A stretch of DNA of 64,000 nucleotides from Silurus meridionalis (lineage: Eukaryota; Chordata; Actinopteri; Siluriformes; Siluridae). Below, piece by piece: positions 35,560-48,700 of the stretch. The notes below the pieces were generated by a model. It did no database searches and had not been told where the DNA came from. It was given only the letters and a program-made list of their open reading frames with translations. The DNA lies in the NCBI RefSeq assembly GCF_014805685.1, contig NC_060906.1, forward strand, positions 5,729,998-5,793,997, written 5' to 3'. The translations under genes were made by a program, and so were the position numbers. Position 1 is the stretch's first letter. Each line of letters opens with the position of its first letter.

Positions 35560-36345
35560 AAAACTAGCATGGGCATGCACAGTACATAAAGTTCAGGGTT
35601 TAACTGTTGATACTGCTGTCGTTAGTGTAAAGTGTTTGCACCTGGTCAGGCTTATGTAGCTTTGAGCGGGTAAGGAGTTTGTCAGGGTTAATAATTAAAG
35701 ACTTTAGTGAAAAGGCCATTTTCTGTAATGATCAGATTTGTGAAGCTCTTCAAGAAATGCCATCTTTTATGGCACATGATGAATCATTGGTGACAGTACA
35801 AGATAGTTCCTTTTCTGTGTTTATACTGAATGTACAGAGTTTGTGTTGCCATAAAGAGGATTTAAATGTGTCTATTCAACATTTACAACCAACATGTATT
35901 GCTGTAACTGAAACATGGCTCCTGAAAATGATATTTTGCTTGGTGTTATTTAGAGACCACAAACATACCCTTTGTGTAGTTTAAAGAAAATCTGGGCAGG
36001 TTAATTGATCAGCTGCCTTCAATTTCAAATAACATTGTGCTTGTGGGAGACTTTAATAATGATGCATTAAAGTCTAATTCTGTGTGCTCTTTACGGCAGA
36101 TAGGGTTTTATTCAACATGTTAAGGAACCTACAACAGAAAAAGGAACATTAATTGACCATGTGTACATAAAACTGACAAATTTCTCAGTACACACAGATA
36201 TTGTGCAGGTGTACTTTAGCACACACGAGGGAATTTTCTGCTCATTTAAACTTTCAATTAAAATGGTCTCTGATTCTCTGTTGAAATAAGTCATAGTATA
36301 CTTCACTAGAAAAATGCTAGTATGTTTACTTAAATCTGACAAAAT
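35560..36345 (+). mobile_element. Helentron fragment, copy 2 (helicase end and endonuclease)
   Basis: Repeats [20 protein letters not shown] and the endonuclease start as in copy 1. It exists only because of the tandem duplication. Confidence 0.85.
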
Positions 36346-37252
36346 AGAGTTTACTAAAATAGTTAATTATTGGTAAAATGTTAAAATAAATATTTGAGAT
36401 TACTAATAATAATTAAGTAATATTACTCGAAATGTTTGAGACATGTCATTGGGCATGCGCAATGAAGCACAACTCCCCTCCCCCACACTTTGCTGAAGCT
36501 CATGGACTGAAGACGGTTTGAGCATCTACTGATTAAGGTAATTAATTAAGGCATATTTTTGTTTCCTTGTTTATTAGTTATAATCATGATGTTTACTTGA
36601 ATTAATATTACTTTGCAGAACATGTTAGTTCGTAGCTACCGTCTGTAGCTTTGAACACCTCGTGTTGAAAACCAACATCTAAAATGTTATTTTGCACTTT
36701 AGATCTGTAAAATCGGATTGCCGGGGAGGGGCGAGATGGGGTTCACCAGATGTTGGAAGGAAGGGGAAAAAAACGGGATATGGAAGGCAAGTTTTGACTG
36801 AATACACCGTCAAACTGTAAGCACCGCACGAAAATACAAACGTAGCGTTAATTACACAGCCGCTCTGAATGTCGCCAGCGAGTGCACTGCGCGTGCATCT
36901 TTTAAAAGACAGCGTTGAAGTGTAGGTTAGTGAATAGTACAGATTAAAGCTGCGTGTTTACATTTTTAAAGAAGTAGTTCACCAAACATTTTTCACATGA
37001 CTTGCATGATAATTAGATTTTTTTCAACAGTTAATACCAATTGTATTGTTCATTGTTAAAGTTGTGGATTAATTCATTTTATTGGTAATATTTAATGCTA
37101 AATGAGCATGTGAACTTCATTACAAGTTACTCTGCCTTTACCTTGCCTTTAACTTCATTTATTTATTTTTTTAGGTTTCCTGTTGCCTTTACTCAGATTG
37201 GCCATGTACTTTTCGTCACTTAATACACTGAAAGTACATCTTTCAGAAATCC

Positions 37253-37551
37253 ATCTGTGGCAGCGGGGCGAGCCGAGCGTCGGTTTGTAAATGGAGGGCG
37301 GGGCCGGGTGCAGGTAGGCAGGGGATTGCCTCACCTGAAGCTGGTTTTGATCTAACGACTGTTCTCTCTTTCCAGTGATCGGAAAGTGCATATAAGGAGG
37401 AGAGAGCAGGGTGTGTGTGTGTGTGCGCTTGTGCGCCAGAGATGTTCTGCGTGGGCAACAAGCAGACAGACACTATATTAAACAGCGGAAATAAATAAAA
37501 GCGGTGGTGAAGCCTTTTGCACCTGACCTCTCCCACACCATCCCCCACAAA
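37253..37551. repeat. Possible solo LTR or promoter-bearing repeat (copy 2)
   Basis: As 34,852-35,134 with a few small insertions (an extra GCTTGTGCG after the GT run). Confidence 0.4.
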
Positions 37552-37980
37552 GAAGTGTGTTATCAGGGAGGTCTAGTAATGGTGTAGTATGTTACAAATG
37601 CCATGTTTTGTGATTTAGTGGAGCTATGCAGTGACTCTAATTATGTCTAATAATGTGGCTGTAGTGATGTTGCTGTCAGGGGAAAAAGAGGTGCAACAGA
37701 CAACATGCAGAAGAAAGGCATTAAAAAACCTAGATGGTTTTAATTAAATTTCTTAAAGCTAGTTTTTTTCTTTAGAAACAAATCTTGTTTTACTTTTTCT
37801 GCTAGAAAAAGGCTAGTTGATGCCACATTTCTCTCTATTATTGATTATGGTGATCTGTTTTATATAAATGCCCCATCAAAGTGTCTTCAGATGTTGGATG
37901 CTGTGTTTCATGGAGCTTTAAGGTTCATATTAAGGTAAGTAATGCCAGAATGTACATTTTACAATCAACTTTTCCTTTAA

Positions 37981-38700
37981 AACAAGATCACACTTTATGC
38001 TTCATGTGTATTATTATAAATCGTGCATAATTATTATTTAAGCTAATGTTTGGCATACAGTTTGATACAGTTCCAAATGTTTGATCTTGTGTACAAGTCT
38101 TTCTATGAAATTTATATTAACTTGTGTGACCTTTGCTTGTCAGACGATTCGTTAAAAAAAAAAAAAAAAAAAAAAAAAATCACAATTACATATAAAAATT
38201 CCGTTACTTAGGATTTTTGGTACTTAGGATTTTTTTTAGAATTGAGCTTGTTTTTTTTTTTTACCTTTTTCAGATCACTGATACCTGCGACTGAGACATT
38301 TGAGGTCATTTCCCAATGTAAATCTTCTCAAGGCTCAAATGTCAGCGCTTAAGTTTTGGTCAATTAGTAAAAACTGATCACCTTTTAAAACAACATTCAA
38401 ATCTTTTTTGGATGACCTAATGTAAGTATATCCATGTGACAGTCAGACATGCCTCTTTGGCACCTGTGACATTTGATTATTGGATTAAACTTGTTTACTT
38501 TTTTATCAGTATGTGAGTTTCCTGGGAAATTTAACCTTTGTGCTGATAATGCAATGCAATAACAATAGAGCTACAGGAACACTTTCAGCTCAGGTGCTTT
38601 AGAAATATCAAGTTTTTTCAGTCTTGAATATGGTGACAATAATTTGATAGGTACATGATTTCATAAGTTTTATATAATTATAAAATTTTAAAAGTCAGAT
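37981..38700. other. No gene recognised; 24-nt A run
   Basis: Unassigned AT-rich sequence with an A tract at about 38,154-38,179 followed by TCACAAT, the same heptamer that follows the 1,168-nt A run. Confidence 0.4.
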
Positions 38701-41700
38701 TCAATAAACCTCACAGAATATTAAATAATATGTAGTTATAATAATGAATACAAGTGTATAACAGAGTAGTTCTTGCACAAGTGTGGTGATGAATGTCCTG
38801 TTCCATGTGGATTGAAAACATCAAGTAAAGGATAGCTATGGATTTGTTTTACTTGTCATTATAAGATAAATAAAAGTGAAATGTCAGCAGAAAGTGCTGT
38901 AAACAATTTGGAATTGCAACCCATACCCGAAGAATTGCGTTGTCCCAATAGTCTAGAACAACATTTGATTTCATTACATATTCCGTTTAGGAAAATGTTA
39001 GCATTACCAAAAGGTCAGAATGGGGTTCATGTCTCTATTACTTGTGTCCCAGCTAATGTTAAACACAACAAATGTTTTGCCTAGAACAGAAGGTGAAGGG
39101 TCATCAGTATGTGTGAAATTCAAACTCAAGTTAAAAATTCTGATGAAGTTGTTGAGTGTGTTGACAAATGTTACATGTGAGGTTTCTAGTGAAAATGAGG
39201 AATTGCACAATATTGTTACATCAGTGCAACTTCACAGTAAACACCATTCAAAAACATGTAAAAAGAAAAACAGTTTGTCGTTTAAATTTTCCTAAACCAC
39301 CAACAAGCAGAACTTTTATTTGTCGAAGAAAAGTGGAAGATGAGTCTGAGAAAGAAGAATCTGGTGAAAGTACATGTGAAAATAACCAAATAAAGGCGGA
39401 TTATGCTCAGAATATAACATCAGCAGTTAAAACAGCTGTTTTACAAGAGAAGTTTAAGTCTGTAGAAAGTGTGTTTGAAAGTGTAGGAATAAATCAGGAT
39501 TTATTTGAAATGGCATATAGGCGTGTAAATAATACCACGCATATTGTGTTGAAACAGCAATTAAATGAAGTGTGGGTTAATCAGTATAATAAATTTGCTC
39601 TTTTATGCTGGAATGCCAATATGGATATTCAGTATGTAACTGATGCTTATGCATGTATTGTTTATATCATTTCCTACATTTCAAAGTCTGAAAGGGAAAT
39701 GGGTTTATTATTAGCGAATGCTGAACAGGAAGCTACAACTCAGGGTAATGTCGATGCCAAACAAGCTTTAAAAAAATGAGGCAGTGTGTACTTGCATAAT
39801 CGTGAAGTTAGTGCACAAGAGGCAGTGTATAGGGTGACAAATATGCATTTAAAGGAGTGTTCCAGAAATGTTCAGTTTATTCCCATGGGTGAGGATTCAG
39901 TTCGTATGAGTTTACCATCGCAAGTTCTACAGAACAAGTTGCAGTCATGTTGAAGGGTTAAGCATCATTCGTTCCTTAAACAAAACCCAGATGGCTGTTT
40001 TTAATAAAATAAGGCAGTGGTGTTTGGGTAAAATTAGAGGAGAAAACACAAAACCATTTCATTTGTTTATTACTGGTGGTGCAGGAACAGGCAAAACTCA
40101 TTTAATTGAAGCCATAAAATGAGTCTTCACGACTATTGTCTCAGATTTCTTTGAATCCAGATGATATTTGTGTTGCTTTAACAGCACCAACAGGCATTGC
40201 AGCATACAATTTAAAGGCTGCAACAATTCACAACACATTTAGTATTGACACTAATGTAAAGTTGCCATACACACCGCTGGGTGAGGACAAATTAAATTCT
40301 AATCATAGACTAAATATCTATGGTTGATCATAAATTATTGCCATATTAACATGGAAGACTACATCAAATTAAACAGAGTGGAGATTTGTCTGCTTTTGGT
40401 AATGTGAGTGTAATTACTGTTGGGGACTTTTTCCAATTGCCTCCTGTGAAGGGAAAACCAGTGTATGTGCATGTACCTGAAATGAGTTTATGGAGATGTT
40501 TTAGTGTTGTTGAACTCACAGGTTGTTAGACAAAAGGACAGCAATTTTGCTGAAATGTTAAACAGGTTAAGGCAAAGAAGCAAAACAACTGCACTAAACA
40601 AAGATGATTTAATCATATTATCAAGTTGTGACAAGGTTGAGGAAGATAATGTATCTTTTCACATTTATGCTACAAATGATCAAGTTCATATGCACAACTT
40701 GAAGCAGGTGATAAAAACATGGCCGGAAATTGAAACGATAGAGGCAGAGGATTATGCACGGAGTAAAAAAACAGGCAAAATAGAATTATTAGCTGGTCAT
40801 CATGTAAAGGTTCATAACACATGTTTGGCAGAAAAGTAACTTTTAGGCATAGATGCACGTGTTCTGTTAATTATAAACATGGATGTTGATGATGGATTAG
40901 TTAATGGTGTTTGTGGTGTAGTTACTCATATCGTACGTTCATCTAAAGAGAAGTTACCTGAAACTGTATACATTCAGTTTGATGATGGTCATGTGGGATT
41001 GAAAAGACAAACACAATGTTGATTTGAGGCAGCAAAATTGCTCCATTCTACACCTATATATGTAGAAGAGGAAAACGTTTGTATGAAAGCTGGTTTTCAG
41101 CGTCAGTTTCCTTTAAAACTAGCATGGGCATGCACAGTACATAAAGTTCAGGGTTTAACTGTTGATACTGCTGTCGTTAGTGTAAAGTGTTTGCACCTGG
41201 TCAGGTTTATGTAGCTTTGAGCCGAGTAAGGAGTTTGTCAGGGTTAATAATTAAACACTTTAGTGAAAAGGCCATTTTCTGTAATGATCAGATTTGTGAA
41301 GCTCTTCAAGAAATGCCATCTTTTATGGCACATGATGAATCATTGGTGACAGTACAAGAGAGTTCCTTTTCTGTGTTTATACTGAATGTACAGAGTTTGC
41401 GTTGCCATAAAGAGGATTTAAATGTGTCTATTCAACATGTATTGCTGTAACTGAAACATGGCTGCCAGAACACTATCTGATAACTATATTACTATAAGTG
41501 AATGTCCTCCTTTCAATGATTTGAAACTACAACAACACGGTGGAGTTGGAGTTTATACAACATGTGGAGTGCCAAACACTATTATAACAATTCCAGATCT
41601 TAATTTAGAATGCCTGTTGACACATTTTCCTGAAAATAATATTTAGCTTGGTGTTATTTATAGACCACAAACATACCCTTTGTGTAGATTTAAAGAAAAT

Positions 41701-42000
41701 CTGGGCAGGTTAATTGATCAGCTGCCTTCAATTTCAAATAACATTGTGCTTGTGGGAGACTTTAATAATGATGCATTAAAGTCTAATTCTGTGTGCTCTT
41801 TTACAGCAGATAGGGGTTTTATTCAACATGTTAAGGAACCTACAACAGAAAAAGGAACATTGATCATGTGTACATAAAACATATGACAAATTTCTCAGTA
41901 CACACAGATATTGTGCAGGTGTACTTTAGCACACACGAGGGAATTTTCTGCTCATTTAAACTTTCAATTCAAATGGTCTATGATTCTCTGTTGAAGTATT
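38700..42000 (+). mobile_element. Helentron-type Helitron, copy 3, most complete
   Basis: Plus-strand order: an N-terminal piece (NNLELQPIPEELRCPNSLEQ, HIPFRKMLALPKG; 38,881-39,084); a long piece to 39,779 (QVWVNQYNKFAL-like [37 protein letters not shown]); the PIF1-like helicase with intact Walker A GGAGTGKTHLIEA (about 40,075-40,110); the conserved helicase end near 41,110-41,160; and the endonuclease with GDFNND (about 41,757). Stops and frameshifts occur throughout, and a deletion near 40,300 removes the Walker B DEISMVDD stretch. Helitrons move by rolling-circle replication; this copy cannot. Confidence 0.88.
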
Positions 42001-42990
42001 TGACTTGACATGAAAGGTGTACCATTTGATGTAGTATATACTTATTTGGTGATAGAGACAAGGACCATGGGAAAATATAGAACTTTTATCTTGTAGGATT
42101 CCTGTTAAGGCAGTAACAGATTTATACAATGTCATTATCTGTTTAAACACTGGAAATGTACTTATTACAAATCTGTAGCTCAATAATCATGTAAATTCTT
42201 CTACTTGTAAAATATCATTAGCTTTTTACATACACAATTCTGGTTACTTGGTGATGGAGACAAGGACCATAAGAAAACACTTATCTAAATGATCTACTGT
42301 TATTTACATTAACAAAATAATCATGTACATTCTTTTTCAGGTTTATAAAACCATGAGGAGTTAAAATAGTTTCCTACAAAAGGTTTCTTGTTCTTGCATT
42401 GCAACAGCAGGATCTTGGCATAGTAAACACATCTGTAACCATTTAGCTTATTCTTGCAATGTGTTCTGCTATATAACAAAATATTGTATTTTGTAGAGGA
42501 ACAGAACAGTTATTGTGAGTACTGTGCATACCTTATTAAAACATGCTGTTGCTAATACAACTTTTTGCTTTCCCTATAATATAAATGATAACCAAAAGCA
42601 AAAATGCACTGGTAATGGTACTCCAGGTCAACCACCTGGATGGGGTTCAAGTCCCTGCAGTGTACTTGCTTGTTATTATTTACAATAATACTAAAATGTG
42701 TTATTATAGACTTCACACAAAAGTAAATAAAACACCATATAACTAAGTGTAAAAATGTTGATAATAGAAGTTTATTTCAGCAAAGAAAATAACATACCCA
42801 GTGTTGTGAGACAGAACATTTGACTGTATTCCTGTAATTCATTCTGTGTTTTGTAAGGATGAAGGTATTATTATAGTATATCTTCATTGTGAAGTGCTCT
42901 GCACTGCCTTCCTGTTACAATTTGAGTTTATATTTCAATACAATGGGTCTCATTCGCTAATAATTGCGTACGTGTTTTGTATTTGGGAGG
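42001..42990. other. No gene recognised
   Basis: AT-rich sequence. Two similar phrases (GGTGATAGAGACAAGGACCAT, GGTGATGGAGACAAGGACCAT) at about 42,049 and 42,251 suggest a diverged local repeat. Confidence 0.35.
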
Positions 42991-42994
42991 TTAT

Positions 42995-43135
42995 GCTATG
43001 CAGGTAGTTGGTTTGAAAGAGGCAGATGTAGAGGACAGAGGGGTGTGGAGACGGATGATCAACAATCAAGGATTACAGGATCAACTGTGGCAACCCCTAA
43101 TGGGAGAAGCCGAAAGAAGAGGAAGAAGAATTGGA
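42995..43135 (+). mobile_element. RTE-type LINE 3' tail
   Basis: The frame MQVVGLKEADVEDRG then QPLMGEAERRGRR is the C-terminus seen more fully at 63,526-63,775. 5' truncated. Confidence 0.6.
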
Positions 43136-44030
43136 GTTCTCAACTAGCTATCTATTAGTATAAAAAGTCGTCTAAAAGTGTCTTTCAGACATAGTTGGAG
43201 TTCTATTAAAGTCTAAAAAACTCCCTCCACAGTGGAAAAGATGCTCAAGGCTGCCTGGTACAATGAAAACTGTGTCTCATTCCATCTTTTGGTCACTCAC
43301 ATGGCCTGTAGAATATTACGAGTCTCTGTGGCTACACACAAAAGCTGAACAAAGGCAATGTATATCCTTTATTACATAGTAATGTATCTGTAAGCCCATG
43401 TAAAGAACCATAGCATCACCAGCATGGAGACTTTTTTTCATATTAAGGATCCTACCTTACAAATGTGATATTTACATAATATATACATTACATTAGTGAC
43501 AGAAAGTAACCAAGTCAAACAAAATAATAATTAAAAACCTTTTTATAATCTGCCATTGTAAAAGGATTGTTTTCATTAATGCATAAATTATAATCCAGTA
43601 TTTTTTCTGAATTGTGCATAATGTTTATACTTTTGGCACTTAGTATTTTACTTATATATTATTATATACTTATTTAAGCATAATATATTTATACTAAAAT
43701 TTAAATGCAGGACATTTTTACTACAAGAGATCCACAGTGTATTAATACTCGAGTACTTCACTACTGATATACACACACTTCATTAAAATGTAGGTGCATG
43801 GGTACATTTTACTACAATTCATTCCTTAAAAGTATGTTGATTAATGTGCAGTTAAGTACACTAATAATATTGTTAATGATAAAATATTGTAGTTTTAATA
43901 CTGTTAATATCAATTTTAATGAACAATTATTAATATTACTTCAATAATGGAGAATATCACGACTTAATTTTCTTGTGGTTTTCACATAACCAACATTGTT
44001 TCCTCGTGATAATTTTTGCTGTGTATTCGG
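43136..44030. other. No gene recognised
   Basis: Very AT-rich unassigned sequence. Confidence 0.35.
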
Positions 44031-44034
44031 CATG

Positions 44035-44125
44035 TTCTAGAGGCAGGATCATGGATAATAACCATAACCATTGTGGCAGCGGCACGCGCCCGTGTATTAT
44101 CCATGATGCTGCATCTAGAACATTC
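44035..44125. repeat. Imperfect long hairpin, MITE-like
   Basis: GTTCTAGAGGCAGGATCATG... pairs with ...CATGATGCTGCATCTAGAAC over about 27 bp with three mismatches around a loop of about 40 nt. A third, partial arm follows at about 44,170. Probably the core of a short foldback MITE. Confidence 0.6.
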
Positions 44126-44369
44126 CTCGTGATCAGTAAAACATTTCCTGTGTTTTCAGCAAATTAGAATGCTCTATGCAGCATCATAGATAATAAACAT
44201 GATCATTTATGCAGCTGGAGAAAACTTTAGTTATGATGAGATCACGAGAAAATTAATTCATGATCACGACAAGACAACTCGTTATATCGCGATCAGGAGA
44301 AAATAAAAACGAAAAACGGATCATTCAAGGACTTCTAGGACTTCCGTACTTTTAGCTCCTTTCCCTAAA

Positions 44370-44475
44370 ATATTATATCGCGCAGTCTTAATTGAAGGCC
44401 CGCCCCTTCTCCGCACGTGCGCTGCTGAGTGTGCAGAATTGAGTGAGTGGAGCAGAGGTCTGGACAAGTTCAACA
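44370..44475. promoter_or_regulatory. Promoter-like GC box region
   Basis: GGCCCGCCCCTTCTCC (GC box) and GCACGTGCGC (E-box) lie in an otherwise AT-rich region, about 1.3 kb upstream of the small exon at 45,733. Confidence 0.35.
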
Positions 44476-44824
44476 GGAGACTTTACCTACTGCGTGCTCA
44501 TCATAATACAGCTGAGACTTTCACCTTAAAGAGAAGAGTTCACACCATTTATTCACTTTTTTATAACTCATTATTAGTGCGCAGGTGTGGCCTTGGGAAA
44601 GTTTTTATTTATTAATTATTTATAATTTTATCCTCTGACCTCATCCTCAAAATAATGAGCATTTTGATATTAATTTGACATGATATTAATTAAGAATTGT
44701 TTAGTGCTGTGTAACATTGTTTTAAATTCAGTTTTAATGGCCAAATTGTTTTCCAGTGTTAATTGGGTGAAACTAGACAGTTAATCCTACACTGAAATCA
44801 GTTTCATATTTCTGTAGGCCAGGA

Positions 44825-45370
44825 TGTTGCTTATTTGGCCACTGGGAAGTTTAGTGTGGGAGAGGGAAACAGTAGAATGGCTTAGTGTGGGGGAGGGGAA
44901 CAGTAGAATGGCTTAGTGTGGGGGAGGGGAACAGCAGTTCACTGGGAAGTTTAGTGTGGGGAGGAACAGCAGTCCACTGGGAAGAAGTTGGTGTAGTTTA
45001 GTGTGGGGAGGGAACAGTAGAATGGCTTAGTGTGGGGAGGGAACAGCAGTTCACTGGGAAGTTTAGTGTGGGGAGGAACAGCAGTCCACTGGGAAGAAGT
45101 TGGTGTAGTTTAGTGTGGGGGAGGGGAACAGTAGAATGGCTTAGTGTGGGGGAGGGGAACAGCAGTCCACTGGGAAGAAGTTGGTGTAGTTTAGTGTGGG
45201 GAGGAACAGTAGAATGGTTTAGTGTGGGGAGGGAACAGCAGTCCACTGGGAAGAAGTTGGTGTAGTTTAGTGTGGGGAGGAACAGTAGAATGGCTTAGTG
45301 TGGGGGAGGGGAACAGCAGTCCACTGGGAAGAAGTTGGTGTAGTTTAGTGTGGGGGAGGGGAACAGTAGA
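44825..45370. repeat. Minisatellite of ~40-60-bp units
   Basis: Units built from AACAGCAGTCCACTGGGAAG, AAGTTGGTGTAGTTTAGTG and TGGGGGAGGGGAACAGTAGA in varying order, about ten copies. Both strands give spurious ORFs. Confidence 0.9.
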
Positions 45371-45732
45371 CGCTGTGCTGCAGTACAGAGACTCATGAAG
45401 CTCACTACAGAATTGCAACAGGAAGTGTAAGAAAAATCAGAATCGAAAAGAGAATAATAACTAAGAGTGAACTTGAACTGTATGTGGGGGACTTTTGTGT
45501 TTGCTTCTTCATGAGCAAATACAGAATATATCAGGATGTCATTTAATTTGTTTCTCTCTAAACTCATAGGCTTAAATAATAAAAATAATAATATATAAAA
45601 TGTTATTGTAAAATAACTTTGTAAATATCTGAATAGTGAAAGTGATGTAGTACTGTACAGTTTGCTAATTGTAGCCTGTGACTGGAGTTATTTAGTTTAA
45701 ACTAAAACATTTTTCAATCTTCTCTTTAGTGT

Positions 45733-48700
45733 TCAGGCAGCGATGGAAGGAAAGTCAGCACAGGTATGTGCTCTCAGTAAATCTCTCAGTAGTCTTTAGT
45801 AACTAATTAAGGAGCAGTTTTTCAAATGAAACAACACTGTGATAATAATAATATAAATAAATTCATATCCTGGAATCATTATAAGACTGAGAGAACAGTT
45901 TATTATTAGAACCAGTGTGATTCTTAGTGATAAATCTTCAGTAAAATCTGAATGTTTGGTGTTAGATGACTGCTCATGGCTGTTAGATCAGCCACATTGA
46001 CGTAGGCTACAGTAGAGAAACTGCTTCAGGTTGTGTAGATAATAGAAGGTATAGAAGGTGAACACTTGACTATTCACTAATATGCATTAATTAATGCTCA
46101 ACTAATGTACAAATAAAATCTAATTACAGCAGTGACAGAAGTTTCTCATTGTTATAAAGGCATGATCTCTGTACCCGATCTCTGTACCCGATCTCTGTAC
46201 CCGATCTCTGTACCCGATCTCTGTACCCGATCTCTGTACCCGATCTCTGTACCCGATCTCTGTACCCGATCTCTGTACCCGATCTCTGTACCCGATCTCT
46301 GTACCCGATCTCTGTACCCGATCTCTGTACCCGATCTCTGTACCCGATCTCTGTACCCGATCTCTGTACCCGATCTCTGTACCCGATCTCTGTACCCGAT
46401 CTCTGTACCCGATCTCTGTACCCGATCTCTGTACCCGATCTCTGTACCCGATCTCTGTACCCGATCTCTGTACCCGATCTCTGTACCCGATCTCTGTACC
46501 CGATCTCTGTACCCGATCTCTGTACCCGATCTCTGTACCCGATCTCTGTACCCGATCTCTGTACCCGATCTCTGTACCCGATCTCTGTACCCGATCTCTG
46601 TACCCGATCTCTGTACCCGATCTCTGTACCCGATCTCTGTACCCGATCTCTGTACCCGATCTCTGTACCCGATCTCTGTACCCGATCTCTGTACCCGATC
46701 TCTGTACCCGATCTCTGTACCCGATCTCTGTACCCGATCTCTGTACCCGATCTCTGTACCCGATCTCTGTACCCGATCTCTGTACCCGATCTCTGTACCC
46801 GATCTCTGTACCCGATCTCTGTACCCGATCTCTGTACCCGATCTCTGTACCCGATCTCTGTACCCGATCTCTGTACCCGATCTCTGTACCCGATCTCTGT
46901 ACCCGATCTCTGTACCCGATCTCTGTACCCGATCTCTGTACCCGATCTCTGTACCCGATCTCTGTACCCGATCTCTGTACCCGATCTCTGTACCCGATCT
47001 CTGTACCCGATCTCTGTACCCGATCTCTGTACCCGATCTCTGTACCCGATCTCTGTACCCGATCTCTGTACCCGATCTCTGTACCCGATCTCTGTACCCG
47101 ATCTCTGTACCCGATCTCTGTACCCGATCTCTGTACCCGATCTCTGTACCCGATCTCTGTACCCGATCTCTGTACCCGATCTCTGTACCCGATCTCTGTA
47201 CCCGATCTCTGTACCCGATCTCTGTACCCGATCTCTGTACCCGATCTCTGTACCCGATCTCTGTACCCGATCTCTGTACCCGATCTCTGTACCCGATCTC
47301 TGTACCCGATCTCTGTACCCGATCTCTGTACCCGATCTCTGTACCCGATCTCTGTACCCGATCTCTGTACCCGATCTCTGTACCCGATCTCTGTACCCGA
47401 TCTCTGTACCCGATCTCTGTACCCGATCTCTGTACCCGATCTCTGTACCCGATCTCTGTACCCGATCTCTGTACCCGATCTCTGTACCCGATCTCTGTAC
47501 CCGATCTCTGTACCCGATCTCTGTACCCGATCTCTGTACCCGATCTCTGTACCCGATCTCTGTACCCGATCTCTGTACCCGATCTCTGTACCCGATCTCT
47601 GTACCCGATCTCTGTACCCGATCTCTGTACCCGATCTCTGTACCCGATCTCTGTACCCGATCTCTGTACCCGATCTCTGTACCCGATCTCTGTACCCGAT
47701 CTCTGTACCCGATCTCTGTACCCGATCTCTGTACCCGATCTCTGTACCCGATCTCTGTACCCGATCTCTGTACCCGATCTCTGTACCCGATCTCTGTACC
47801 CGATCTCTGTACCCGATCTCTGTACCCGATCTCTGTACCCGATCTCTGTACCCGATCTCTGTACCCGATCTCTGTACCCGATCTCTGTACCCGATCTCTG
47901 TACCCGATCTCTGTACCCGATCTCTGTACCCGATCTCTGTACCCGATCTCTGTACCCGATCTCTGTACCCGATCTCTGTACCCGATCTCTGTACCCGATC
48001 TCTGTACCCGATCTCTGTACCCGATCTCTGTACCCGATCTCTGTACCCGATCTCTGTACCCGATCTCTGTACCCGATCTCTGTACCCGATCTCTGTACCC
48101 GATCTCTGTACCCGATCTCTGTACCCGATCTCTGTACCCGATCTCTGTACCCGATCTCTGTACCCGATCTCTGTACCCGATCTCTGTACCCGATCTCTGT
48201 ACCCGATCTCTGTACCCGATCTCTGTACCCGATCTCTGTACCCGATCTCTGTACCCGATCTCTGTACCCGATCTCTGTACCCGATCTCTGTACCCGATCT
48301 CTGTACCCGATCTCTGTACCCGATCTCTGTACCCGATCTCTGTACCCGATCTCTGTACCCGATCTCTGTACCCGATCTCTGTACCCGATCTCTGTACCCG
48401 ATCTCTGTACCCGATCTCTGTACCCGATCTCTGTACCCGATCTCTGTACCCGATCTCTGTACCCGATCTCTGTACCCGATCTCTGTACCCGATCTCTGTA
48501 CCCGATCTCTGTACCCGATCTCTGTACCCGATCTCTGTACCCGATCTCTGTACCCGATCTCTGTACCCGATCTCTGTACCCGATCTCTGTACCCGATCTC
48601 TGTACCCGATCTCTGTACCCGATCTCTGTACCCGATCTCTGTACCCGATCTCTGTACCCGATCTCTGTACCCGATCTCTGTACCCGATCTCTGTACCCGA

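Larger units (their letters stand above)
35557..37980. repeat. Tandem duplication spanning the Helentron 3' part, copy 2
   Basis: Second copy, with an extra ~520 bp at about 36,700-37,220 flanked by CACTT. Otherwise nearly identical, differing mainly in homopolymer lengths. Confidence 0.9.

Noticed and set aside
42625..42665. tRNA gene (GGTTCAAGTCCC looks like a B box)
   Set aside because: No A box or cloverleaf could be drawn; likely a chance or SINE-derived B box.
44998..45567. Histidine/serine-rich ORFs
   Set aside because: Translations of a minisatellite.
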